From the NCBI GenBank assembly GCA_964625855.1, contig CAZVFC010000030.1, positions 1 through 64,000 of the forward strand: a stretch of DNA of 64,000 nucleotides, in the 5' to 3' direction. Positions 1 to 8,092 of the stretch are shown piece after piece; the first letter of the stretch is position 1, and every line of letters begins with the position of its first letter. The notes under the pieces were generated by a model that made no database searches, was not told the DNA's origin, and was given only the letters and a program-made list of their open reading frames with translations. Made by a program: the position numbers and the translations under genes. Source of the stretch: JAPLUA01 sp964625855 (GTDB lineage Bacteria > Verrucomicrobiota > Verrucomicrobiia > Limisphaerales > UBA8199).

Positions 1-99
1 AGCTGGGCGGACGTGCCGGGTTCGGCGGCGACCAATCACGTCGTCGTTCCGATTGGCCCGGCCGACGGCAGTGTGTTCTACCGGCTGGCGTTGCCGTGA
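1..99 (+). CDS. 3' end of a large secreted protein (partial)
   Basis: An open frame enters the window at base 1 and ends at a TGA at 97-99, giving 32 residues with no start in view. The tail has a Ser-Trp-Ala-Asp-Val segment followed about 20 residues later by Val-Phe-Tyr-Arg-Leu next to the stop. The same kind of tail closes three other exported proteins in this window (the products ending at 23587, 44251 and 47019), so this is probably the end of a similar secreted protein. Nothing can be said about its function. Confidence rests on the shared tail and the open frame. Confidence 0.6.
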   Translation, partial: SWADVPGSAATNHVVVPIGPADGSVFYRLALP

Positions 100-264
100 T
101 TGATGCCGCGAAACGGGCCGGAGAACAGCAGTATCTCGGCCCCGACGGCTGCTGCGGGATGAACCGCTGGCCATCTTGGACCACACATTGACCAGCGTTG
201 TTGCGTTCACCGTGCGTGCGGCCGGTTTCCATACTGCTGCCGCCCCGGGATTAATAAACAGCCG

Positions 265-909
265 TCAGCTCAGTTTTGAAAGGGCCTGGCCGTAGCAGGC
301 AGCCATCTCGTCCGGCTGGGTGACCGTCGTGTCGAGGTCGCGCAGCAGGCCGTCTCGCAGGCCGTAGATCCATCCGTGCACCGCCAGGTTTTGGCCGCGC
401 TGCCAGGCATCGCGGAGGATCGAGGTCTGACACACATTGCGGACCTGCTCAATGACGTTCAACTCGCAAAGCCGGTCCTGGCGTTGCGCCAGGTCAGCCA
501 AACCCAGCAAACGGCTCTCGTGCTTCTGCCGCACGTCCTGCACGTGGCGCAGCCAGTTGTCCACCAGCCCCAATTGTTCCTGGCAGAGCACGGCAAGCAC
601 ACCGCCGCAGCCGTAGTGACCGCAGACGATGATGTGTTCAACCCGCAGGATGTCCACGGCATATTGGGCCACGGACAGGCAATTCAGGTCCGTATGTACG
701 ACGACGTTGGCCACGTTGCGGTGGACGAACAGCTCGCCGGGTAGCAGCCCGACGATTTCGTTCGCCGGCACCCGGCTGTCGGAGCACCCGATCCAGAGAT
801 AGCGCGGCGTTTGCTGGCGGGAGAGCTTCAGGAAGAAGCCCGGGTCCTGCTCCCGGGTGCGCTGGGACCAGGCGCGGTTGTTGGCGAAGAGGTGACTCAA
901 TGTCCGCAT
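265..909 (-). CDS. can: Beta-class carbonic anhydrase
   Basis: Cytoplasmic zinc enzyme interconverting CO2 and bicarbonate. The 214-residue product is close in length and sequence to E. coli Can (220 residues). Zinc ligands expected for the family are visible as Cys42 and Asp44 in CSDSRVP and His98 and Cys101 in GHYGCGG. The stretch PGELFVHRNVAN is also diagnostic. The ATG at 909 is preferred over an upstream TTG at 933 because the family begins at MRTLSHLF. It lies 34 bp downstream of the pyruvate carboxylase gene on the same strand, so the two are probably cotranscribed and the enzyme would supply the bicarbonate that carboxylase consumes. No clear Shine-Dalgarno is seen, consistent with translation coupled to the upstream gene. 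Confidence 0.96.
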   Translation of the reverse strand: MRTLSHLFANNRAWSQRTREQDPGFFLKLSRQQTPRYLWIGCSDSRVPANEIVGLLPGELFVHRNVANVVVHTDLNCLSVAQYAVDILRVEHIIVCGHYGCGGVLAVLCQEQLGLVDNWLRHVQDVRQKHESRLLGLADLAQRQDRLCELNVIEQVRNVCQTSILRDAWQRGQNLAVHGWIYGLRDGLLRDLDTTVTQPDEMAACYGQALSKLS

Positions 910-943
910 GGCTATTTGTCGGTTACATGGCAACGAGTTGGAG

Positions 944-3900
944 TCACGCCCTCAGCCTGAGGAGCAGGTCCTTGCTTTCCACCGTATCTCCGACGCTGAC
1001 CAGAATTTCCTCGACCACGCCATCCATCGGGGCGGAGACGGTGGTCTGCATTTTCATGGCCTCCATCATCAGGAGCTTGTCGCCCTTGCGGACTTTATGA
1101 CCGACCGTGGCGGCCAGGGTGGCAATCAGGCCGGGGATGGGCGCGGGGATTTGGCGCGGGTCGGTCAGGGCGGCTTTGGGGCGGACCTTCACCTGTTCGG
1201 CCAGGGTCTTGTCGGCGATCCAGGCCTCGCGGGTCATGCCGTTGAGTTCATAGGTGACAACCCGGCGCCCCTCTTTGTCGGGCTCGCTCACGTTGACTAG
1301 CCGGATGATCAGGGTCTTGCCGGGCTCGATGTTGACGCTGATTTCCTCGCGCAGGCGCAGGCCGTAGAGCTTGGCGGGGGTGGGCAGCACGCTGACATCG
1401 CTGTAAGTCTGACGATGCTTGTCGAAGGCGGCGAAGACCTGCGGATACATCAAGTGGCAATAGAGGTCGTCGTCACTCACCGGCCGCTTGAGCCTGGCGG
1501 AAAGCTCGGCGCGCAGCTTCTCCAGGTCGGCCCCGGGCTGGCCCGCCCCGGCGGCAGCCTCGCCTTGGGCCAGGGCATCCCGGTAGCGTTCCCGGGCTTT
1601 CAGGAACTTGTCCTCGCCGAGCACCACTCGCCAGACCGGTTCCGGCCAGCCCCCAGGCGGCCAGCCCAAGCCGCCCTCGAACATGTCCACCACACTCTCC
1701 GGGAACGGCGTGACCCCGGGCTCGAGGTTCACGATGTCCTCAGGCCGGACGCCGCGGCTGAAGAGGAACAAGGCCATGTCCCCTACCACCTTCGAGGAGG
1801 GAGTGACCTTGACGATGTCACCGAAGAGCATATTGACCTCGGCGTAGAGCCGGGCGATCTCCGGCCAACGGTGCGCCACGCCCATGCTGGCCGCCTGTTC
1901 CCGCAGGTTCGTATATTGGCCGCCCGGCATCTCGTGAAGGTAAACCTCGGCGCTGCCCGTCTTTGGGGCGACGTCGAAGGGCGCGTAGTACTCCCGCACC
2001 TTCTCCCAGTAATCGGAGAATTCGTTCAGCGCGAGCAGGTCGAGGCGTGTGTCGCGGGGCGTGTGCTGGAGCGCGGCGACAACCGAGTTCAAGTTCGGCT
2101 GGCTGGTGCTGCCGGACATCGAGGCAAAGGCGAGATCCACAACCGCCGCGCCGGCTTCGCCCGCCTGCAGCACGCTGGCCGAGGCGATGCCGCTGGTGTC
2201 GTGCGTGTGGAAGTGAATGGGCAGGCCGATCTCCTCCTTGAGGGCCTTGACCAGCTTGCGCGCGGCGAAGGGCCGGCACAGCCCGGCCATGTCCTTGATC
2301 GCCAGGAAATGGGCGCCCATGCGTTTCAGTTCCCGGGCCATCCGGAGATAATACTTGAGCGAGTATTTGTCCCGGCGCTCGTCCAGGATATCCCCGGTGT
2401 AGCAGACGGCGGCCTCGCAAATGGCGGGCGTGTCCTGAACCGCCTCCATCGCCACCCGCAGGTTCGGCAGGTAATTGAGCGAGTCGAATATGCGGAAGAT
2501 GTCCATGCCGGAGGCGGCGGCATGTTGGACAAACCCGGCGACCACGTTGGGGGGGTAGTTGGAGTAGCCGACAGCGTTCGAGCCGCGGAAGAGCATCTGG
2601 AAGCAAATGTTCGGGATGGCCGCGCGGAGCTGGCGCAACCGTTCCCAGGGGTCTTCGTTCAGGAACCGCATGGCGGTGTCGAACGTGGCGCCGCCCCACA
2701 TTTCCAGCGAGAAGAGGCCGCCGTCCAGCGCGCCGAGCCGGCGGGCCAGCGGCGCCGCGCAGCCCAGCATGTCATAGGTGCGCAGGCGCGTGGCCATGAG
2801 CGACTGGTGCGCGTCGCGGAAGGTGGTGTCGGTGATGAGCAGGGGCTTTCGTTTGAGCGCCCATTCCGCGAACTTCTTCGGCCCGAGCTCCCGCAGCAAG
2901 TCGTGCGTGCCCTTGGGGATGGGCGCCTGGGCGTCGTACGCCGGCGGCCTGGCAGGCTCGAAGACCTTTGCCGGCCGGTAACCCTTGGCATGCGGGTTGC
3001 CGTTGACAATGACATTGCCCAGGAAGTTCAGCAGCTTGGTGGCCCGGTCGCGGCGCGGCTTGAAGTCGTAGAGCTCCGGCGTGTCATCCACCAGCGTGGT
3101 GGTGGCGCGGCCTTCGGCGAAGATCGCGTTGTTGATGACGTTCTCGAGGAAGGGGATGTTGGTCTTGAGCCCGCGAATCCGGAATTCGCGCAAGGCTCGG
3201 TCCATGCGCTGGCGCGCCAGGTCCCAGGCATGCGCGGAAGCCACGACCTTCACGAGCAGCGAGTCATAATAGGGCGTAATCACCGCTCCGGCGTAACCCA
3301 TTCCCCCATCCAGCCGGATGCCGAAACCGCCGGTCGAACGATAGGCGAGGATCTTGCCGTAGTCGGGCATGAACTTGTTTTCCGGGTCCTCGGTTGTCAG
3401 GCGGCATTGGATGGCATAGCCGTTGCGGGGCACCTGGTCCTGGGGCGGCATGCGCACCTCCGGGCCGTGCAATTCATGGCCCTGGGCAATCAGTATCTGC
3501 GCGCGCACCAGGTCGAGCCCCGTGATGACCTCCGTGACCGTGTGCTCCACCTGGATGCGCGGGTTCATTTCGATGAAGAACCATTCCTGGCGGCCAAGGT
3601 CGTAGAGGAACTCAATCGTCCCGGCATTGTCGTAGCGGATCTCGCGCGCCATGCGCACCGCCGCCTCGCAGAGTTCGCGCACGATCTTCTCCGGCACGCC
3701 ATAGCTCGGGGCGACCTCGACCACCTTCTGGTGCCGGCGTTGCACGGAGCAATCCCGCTCGTGCAGGTGAATCACGTTCCCGTGCTGGTCCCCCAGGACC
3801 TGCACTTCGATGTGTTTCGCGCGCGGGATGTACTTCTCCAGGAACACCGCCGCGTTGCCAAACGCCCGGCCGGCCTCGGCCTGCGCCTCGTCCAGCAAGC

Positions 3901-4486
3901 GCGGCAAGTCTGGCGCCTTGCTGACCACCCGCATGCCGCGGCCCCCGCCCCCAAACGCGGCCTTGATGATGAGCGGAAAGCCGATGTAGAGTGCGAGCTT
4001 CAAAGCCTCCTCCCGCTCGGCGATCGGCTCCTCAGTCCCGCTGAGGGTCGGCACGTTCAGGCGTTTCGCCAGGGACCGGGCGGCAATCTTGTCTCCCATC
4101 ATCTCCAGCAACTCGGCCCGGGGGCCTACAAAGCTGATCCCTGCCCGCGCGCACGCCCGCGCAAACTCCGCATTCTCGCTCAGAAACCCGTAGCCGGGAT
4201 GGATCGCCTCGGCTCCGGTCGCTTTGGCCAGGCCGACGATGCCCTCGATATCGAGGTAGGCCGCCACGGGTCCCTTGCCCTGCCCGACCAGGTAGGCCTC
4301 ATCGGCCTTAAACCGATGGATGCTGAACCGGTCTTCCTGGGCGTAAATGGCCACCGTGTGCAGCCCCAGGTCGGTCGCCGCCCGAAAGATGCGGATGGCA
4401 ATCTCGGAGCGATTGGCCGCCAAAAGCTTGGTGAAGCGGCGTGGGGCCGCCGGGGCCGCTGCAGGACGTGGTGGTTGGGAACGCAT
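944..4486 (-). CDS. pyc: Pyruvate carboxylase, single-chain
   Basis: Biotin enzyme converting pyruvate, bicarbonate and ATP to oxaloacetate, the main anaplerotic input to the TCA cycle and gluconeogenesis. The 1180 residues match the usual single-chain length. An N-terminal biotin carboxylase domain starts at about residue 17 (LLAANRSEIAIRIFRA), with a glycine-rich ATP-grasp loop (FGGGGRGMR) and EMNPRIQVEHTVTE. The carboxyltransferase domain begins near residue 550 with DTTFRDAHQS. The C-terminal biotinyl domain carries EAMKMQ, with Lys1145 as the expected biotin attachment site. A 17-residue Ala/Pro-rich leader precedes the conserved start. The carbonic anhydrase gene follows after 34 bp. 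A 1029-residue open frame on the opposite strand is a GC-driven shadow. Confidence 0.97.
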   Translation of the reverse strand: MRSQPPRPAAAPAAPRRFTKLLAANRSEIAIRIFRAATDLGLHTVAIYAQEDRFSIHRFKADEAYLVGQGKGPVAAYLDIEGIVGLAKATGAEAIHPGYGFLSENAEFARACARAGISFVGPRAELLEMMGDKIAARSLAKRLNVPTLSGTEEPIAEREEALKLALYIGFPLIIKAAFGGGGRGMRVVSKAPDLPRLLDEAQAEAGRAFGNAAVFLEKYIPRAKHIEVQVLGDQHGNVIHLHERDCSVQRRHQKVVEVAPSYGVPEKIVRELCEAAVRMAREIRYDNAGTIEFLYDLGRQEWFFIEMNPRIQVEHTVTEVITGLDLVRAQILIAQGHELHGPEVRMPPQDQVPRNGYAIQCRLTTEDPENKFMPDYGKILAYRSTGGFGIRLDGGMGYAGAVITPYYDSLLVKVVASAHAWDLARQRMDRALREFRIRGLKTNIPFLENVINNAIFAEGRATTTLVDDTPELYDFKPRRDRATKLLNFLGNVIVNGNPHAKGYRPAKVFEPARPPAYDAQAPIPKGTHDLLRELGPKKFAEWALKRKPLLITDTTFRDAHQSLMATRLRTYDMLGCAAPLARRLGALDGGLFSLEMWGGATFDTAMRFLNEDPWERLRQLRAAIPNICFQMLFRGSNAVGYSNYPPNVVAGFVQHAAASGMDIFRIFDSLNYLPNLRVAMEAVQDTPAICEAAVCYTGDILDERRDKYSLKYYLRMARELKRMGAHFLAIKDMAGLCRPFAARKLVKALKEEIGLPIHFHTHDTSGIASASVLQAGEAGAAVVDLAFASMSGSTSQPNLNSVVAALQHTPRDTRLDLLALNEFSDYWEKVREYYAPFDVAPKTGSAEVYLHEMPGGQYTNLREQAASMGVAHRWPEIARLYAEVNMLFGDIVKVTPSSKVVGDMALFLFSRGVRPEDIVNLEPGVTPFPESVVDMFEGGLGWPPGGWPEPVWRVVLGEDKFLKARERYRDALAQGEAAAGAGQPGADLEKLRAELSARLKRPVSDDDLYCHLMYPQVFAAFDKHRQTYSDVSVLPTPAKLYGLRLREEISVNIEPGKTLIIRLVNVSEPDKEGRRVVTYELNGMTREAWIADKTLAEQVKVRPKAALTDPRQIPAPIPGLIATLAATVGHKVRKGDKLLMMEAMKMQTTVSAPMDGVVEEILVSVGDTVESKDLLLRLRA

Positions 4487-4709
4487 TCTGGCCTGACATT
4501 ATAGCCCGGATTGCCAAATGCGCAAAACCGGAGGCTTCGCCCCGCCTGCCTCCGTTAGCGGAGGGGCGAGAGGACCAAATGGTGGCCGAGTCGAGGAGTT
4601 GATTTGGCAGGGGTTGCTCCTCGGTGGCGAAGCCGACGGCGAACTCCAGCTCGGACACCAGCGCGAGGGAATCTACCCCGAAGGTCTGCGTTGCCAGGAT
4701 GTACCGCCT

Positions 4710-4859
4710 TCACAATGGCCGCCGCCCCTCGATGAGCCGCACCAACACCATGACAACGGCCACAACCAATAGAATATGAATGAAGCCCCCGATCGTATAA
4801 CTGCTCACGAAACCGAGCAGCCACAACAGGAGCAGAATAACTGCAAGTGTATATAGCAT
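4710..4859 (-). CDS. Small Lmo0937-family membrane protein
   Basis: A 49-residue protein that is almost entirely two hydrophobic helices (LYTLAVILLLLWLLGFVSS and HILLVVAVVMVLVRLI) ending in EGRRPL. This is the layout of the Lmo0937 family of tiny membrane proteins, often stress-induced, with no known biochemical function. The ATG at 4859 is chosen over an upstream ATG at 4940 because family members begin MLYT and an AAAGGA ribosome-binding site lies about 8 bases upstream. It follows the coiled-coil lipoprotein gene on the same strand by 107 bp, and the two may be expressed together. Confidence 0.85.
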   Translation of the reverse strand: MLYTLAVILLLLWLLGFVSSYTIGGFIHILLVVAVVMVLVRLIEGRRPL

Positions 4860-4966
4860 ATCCGATTTTCCTTTCAGGCGTGCGTTGATATCTTGAACAC
4901 GCGCCGCTGGCCCGCTCGGGGACCAATCACGGCGGTTCAATTTCTAAGACCAGGCGCCTGCCCAGC

Positions 4967-5476
4967 TCAGGACGAGAGCTTGTCACTCACCCACTGCTGG
5001 GCCTGGTGGAAGCCGTCCTTCAAGTCCGCGTAAGCTTTCTGGGCTTTCGCCTTGACGCTATCCCATGTGGATTCGGTGGCGTCCCTGACCGCGTCAAGCT
5101 CCTGCTTCAACTGGGCCAACTGGTTGTGTAGCGCCCGAAGCTTGGGCTCGGCTTGGGCTTTGAACTCATCGCTCGCCGTCTCAATTTTGGCAGACAGCAG
5201 GTCCAACTCCTTGTTGAGCGCCGTCAGGCGGGCTTGCATGCTTTCGACGAACTCGGCCTTCTGCGCGTAGGTGTAATCCTTTAAGTCCTGCGCCGCCTCT
5301 TTCGTGTCGGCCTTGAGCTCGTCCAACTGCTTGGCCGCGGTTTCCGTCGTAGCCTTGTCCGGCGGCTGGAAAGCCGTTTCCTGCTTGCTGCAACCCGCCG
5401 CAAGAGCGGCCGCACAAAGCACAATGCTGAGGGATTTCACATAACTCATAGTCTTGTTCTCGTTAAGTAATGACAT
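4967..5476 (-). CDS. Coiled-coil lipoprotein of unknown function
   Basis: 169 residues. An N-terminal signal sequence (about residues 10-29) ends in the lipobox Leu-Ala-Ala-Gly-Cys, so the product should be lipid-anchored in the envelope. The mature part is rich in Ala, Lys, Glu, Gln and Leu with heptad-like spacing and no cysteine, predicting a long amphipathic helix or coiled coil. It resembles small periplasmic stress lipoproteins in style, but I do not recognise a named family. The start at 5476 has a GAAAGG ribosome-binding site 6 bases upstream; a second ATG nine codons in is possible. The downstream neighbour is the Lmo0937-type membrane protein. Confidence 0.8.
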   Translation of the reverse strand: MSLLNENKTMSYVKSLSIVLCAAALAAGCSKQETAFQPPDKATTETAAKQLDELKADTKEAAQDLKDYTYAQKAEFVESMQARLTALNKELDLLSAKIETASDEFKAQAEPKLRALHNQLAQLKQELDAVRDATESTWDSVKAKAQKAYADLKDGFHQAQQWVSDKLSS

Positions 5477-5988
5477 ATTTTGCCTTTCGTTGCGTTGCGC
5501 CTGTTCACAGAGCGCTTGGCATGCCAGGGGGACAGGTCACCTGCTCACGAACAGCCGGTTCAGTTCAGGACCGTGGCAACCACGCGTTCGTAACCGCGTC
5601 TTCAGCAAGGACTTGGACCGGTCCGCAGGCCAAGCGGGAACCCGGCACTCGGCGCCGGTGCGCGAGTAGTCAGGCCCCGCTTCCCGTGCAAAATGCACGG
5701 TTAACCGTCCGCGACAGTGCAGTTTGCACGGCATAGTGTTCGTGCCTTCGTGCCATGCCCGCAGCCCGCCCAATTGCGCGTCAGCGTCTAGAGAAAGGCG
5801 GCTTTCAGGCGTGAGCGGAGAGATAACGGATTCTATTCGGGGCACTGCCGGGTGTTGACCTCAAGCTGAGCGTTGTGATATACAGCAGGCAATTTGGCGA
5901 ATTAGCCGCGCTTTTCGCGGGCAGCCCGATGGGCCAAGGGAGGGTGCCGGGCCGGCAGCGGTTTTCGCCGCAGTGCAACGATAGTTAG
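5477..5988. other. Divergent intergenic region, no gene seen
   Basis: 512 bp between the divergently transcribed lipoprotein and protease genes, so it must hold both promoters. Short GC-rich palindromes are present, for example around 5645-5665. No ORF with recognisable coding character is seen on either strand. A GG-N10-GC spacing at 5518-5531 on the minus strand recalls a -24/-12 promoter but fits the consensus poorly. Confidence 0.6.
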
Positions 5989-6861
5989 ATGACTCGCAAC
6001 TCGATCTTCAGCGCCCTGGCGTGGGGGTGTTTCGCTACGACCGCCTCGTCCCTTCCATTGCAGGCAGAGCTTAAACCAGAAGACCTGTACTCCGCAGTGT
6101 CGCCCTCCATCGTGACCCTTGAGGTCGAGAGCGTGGCCGGCAGGCATTTTGTCGCCAGTGCTTTCGTAGTGCTCGGAGACTGCCTCGCCGTCACAGCCTG
6201 GCACGTGGTGCACGATGCGCGGCGAGTGGAGGCCCGCTTCGCCGACCAGCAGCGGGTGAAGGTCCTCGGGTTGGTGGACAAGAACGAGAAGCTCGATCTG
6301 GCCCTGGTGCGACTCGAAGGCGGTGTCCGCCCGAGGATCGCCCTGGGTGCAGGCGCCCCGCGCATCGGCTCGCGCGTATATATTGTCGGTTCGCCGAGGG
6401 GCTTTGACTTTAGCATCAGCGAGGGCCTCATCAGCCAGATTCGCACGCTGGACGGGGTGCGTTACTACCAGCTTTCGTGCCCCATCTCCCCGGGGGACAG
6501 CGGCGGGCCGGTCTTGAACGGCCGCGGAGAAGCCATCGGCATGGTGTCCTGGCGCAAAGCCGATGCCGAGAACGTGGGCTTTGCGATTCCCGCGGCTGCA
6601 ATCGCCGGGATGAATGCCGCCCTGCCGGCGGTGGCGTGGCCCAGCGGGATCCCCGTGGCTCGTCTGCCAGCCAATCAGCCTGCTCCAAGCCGGTTGGTCC
6701 GCGCCGATGTGGCGCCCGCCGGCCGGGCTTCAACCGACAAGTCCCGTGAGTTCCAGAAGTTCCTGGCGGACCGGGCCGGCCAGCGCGTGACCGTCATTGT
6801 CGAGGAGCACGGCGAGGAGCGCCGCTTTGACCTCGAGGTGCCAGGAGCGGCGGCAAAGTAA
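5989..6861 (+). CDS. Exported trypsin-like serine protease (no PDZ domain seen)
   Basis: 290 residues with an N-terminal signal-like segment (residues 1-26). The chymotrypsin/Deg fold is indicated by His72 in TAWHVVHDA, Asp103 in KLDLALVRLE and Ser171 in SPGDSGGPVLNG, a complete catalytic triad in the right order and spacing. The usual GSG-F strand before the histidine is changed (VASAFVVLGDCLAV), and I see no PDZ domain. Instead there is a Pro/Arg-rich linker and a short C-terminal segment from about residue 248. The likely role is periplasmic or surface proteolysis or quality control. It is convergent with the PRC/BON protein gene. The ATG at 5989 overlaps an upstream TAG and has no clear ribosome-binding site. 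Confidence 0.85.
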   Translation: MTRNSIFSALAWGCFATTASSLPLQAELKPEDLYSAVSPSIVTLEVESVAGRHFVASAFVVLGDCLAVTAWHVVHDARRVEARFADQQRVKVLGLVDKNEKLDLALVRLEGGVRPRIALGAGAPRIGSRVYIVGSPRGFDFSISEGLISQIRTLDGVRYYQLSCPISPGDSGGPVLNGRGEAIGMVSWRKADAENVGFAIPAAAIAGMNAALPAVAWPSGIPVARLPANQPAPSRLVRADVAPAGRASTDKSREFQKFLADRAGQRVTVIVEEHGEERRFDLEVPGAAAK

Positions 6862-6920
6862 ATCCCCGCGGCCCGGCTGCGGCGGCGGTCGCAGGTATCG
6901 CTTCAATGATTCCGGCCTTC

Positions 6921-6944
6921 GGGGGGAGATGAGAATCTCCCCCC
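6921..6944. terminator. Perfect 10-bp hairpin between convergent genes
   Basis: A GGGGGGAGAT arm and its exact reverse complement are separated by a 4-base loop, in the gap between the protease stop at 6861 and the PRC/BON stop at 6962. Position and stability suggest a shared terminator. No T-run follows on either strand, so factor-independent termination is uncertain. Confidence 0.5.
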
Positions 6945-6961
6945 GTGGATCCCTGTCCCTG

Positions 6962-7834
6962 TTATTCACTTCCTGTGGTCAGGTCGTTCTGGACCCGATT
7001 AACGCCGGGCAGCGCCTTGATTTGGTTCTCAAGAACACGCTTCTGGGCGTCGGTCGGAATCTTGCCCGTCAAGGTCACGACGCCATCCTTGAAGGTGGCC
7101 TGGATAGCCTCGGCCTCAGGCCCCACGTCATGGCGGATCAGATTGTTGATTTTTGCCATGAGGTCCGCCTCGGACGGCTTGGCAACCAGCTTAGTGGCGT
7201 CCGTGCCGGTGCCGATTTGGGGATCGAGCAGGCCGGGTGCGCCTTCGGTCTCCGAAGGGCTGCGAACGGGTTCGCGGCCCTCACTCAGGCCGGATGCTTC
7301 CTGGCGCTCGAACCGCGCCTGACTGGTCGTGGCCGGCTGGCCGTAAAAACGGTCAACGTCCTTGAGCCAATCTTCACCCGCGAACGCAACCCACGTACCC
7401 GTCGGCGTGGTGCTGGCCGCTTCGAGTTGCTCCTTCGTGGCGGCCAAGATCAGTTGCCTGGATTCTCTCGACCACTTGAGGTTCGTCAGGGGAACGGCGA
7501 CTCGGGTTTCGCCGAAGCCGAACTTTCCGCCGTGCCCGACGATCGCGACCGGCACTGCGTGAGCCTCCATGTTGACGATCAGGCCGCGGACTTTGCCCAG
7601 GCTCTCACCCGACTCGTTTTGAACCGGCAGCCCAATGAGTTCGCCGGTCGCAAGGTTCATGGATGCGGATGGGATGCGGGCGGGTGCGACCTCGGTCAGG
7701 CCTCGGTCCCACTGCTCGGATTTCAGCGGGCTGTTTGTCGGCACAGCCAGCTCGGTGCCCTGAGCCTTCAGATTAGCGGTGGCCAGGGCGAGCGCCCCGG
7801 CGGCCGATGCGATTATTACATATCTGTTTCGCAT
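6962..7834 (-). CDS. Exported PRC-barrel and BON domain protein
   Basis: 290 residues. A signal peptide ends around residue 25 (ANLKAQG). Residues about 57-135 look like a PRC-barrel (GELIGLPVQNESGESLGKVRGLIV), and residues about 218-287 form a BON domain (VGPEAEAIQATFKDGVVTLTG ending in ALPGVNRVQNDL). A low-complexity linker separates them. BON proteins are periplasmic envelope-integrity and osmotic-stress factors, and PRC-barrels mediate protein contacts. The likely role is envelope maintenance under stress, though the partner is unknown. The gene lies downstream of the AlgB/KinB-like pair on the same strand, 258 bp away, so it probably has its own promoter. Confidence 0.8.
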   Translation of the reverse strand: MRNRYVIIASAAGALALATANLKAQGTELAVPTNSPLKSEQWDRGLTEVAPARIPSASMNLATGELIGLPVQNESGESLGKVRGLIVNMEAHAVPVAIVGHGGKFGFGETRVAVPLTNLKWSRESRQLILAATKEQLEAASTTPTGTWVAFAGEDWLKDVDRFYGQPATTSQARFERQEASGLSEGREPVRSPSETEGAPGLLDPQIGTGTDATKLVAKPSEADLMAKINNLIRHDVGPEAEAIQATFKDGVVTLTGKIPTDAQKRVLENQIKALPGVNRVQNDLTTGSE

Positions 7835-8092
7835 AATGTTTCATTGTTATGTTTGTTACGCGCGGAATCTCCGCGCCCCGACCGTTTTGGTCAGTGAAAG
7901 GAGGAGTAGCGGAGGCTATGCCAGCCTTACCTCTGGCGCGGCAAACCCTTCTAACCAGTGGGTTTAGGAATCATCCAGCATTCGGAAAGGCCGGCCCGTC
8001 GTGCATTTTGCGGTTTGGCGCCGGTCGGCTCATGCAAAGTGCGAGAGCGCCAACGCGACCGGGGCGCTGCTTCTCCGCTTCGACGCCGGTCA

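Noticed and set aside
1415..4504. A 1029-codon open frame on the plus strand opposite pyruvate carboxylase
   Set aside because: It is antisense to a complete, well-conserved gene, has no domain, and its composition is typical of GC-rich shadow frames.
7911..7926. GG-N10-GC spacing before the PRC/BON gene, and similar at 5518-5531
   Set aside because: The spacing recalls sigma-54 promoters, but the -24 and -12 bases match poorly and such spacing is common by chance at this GC content.
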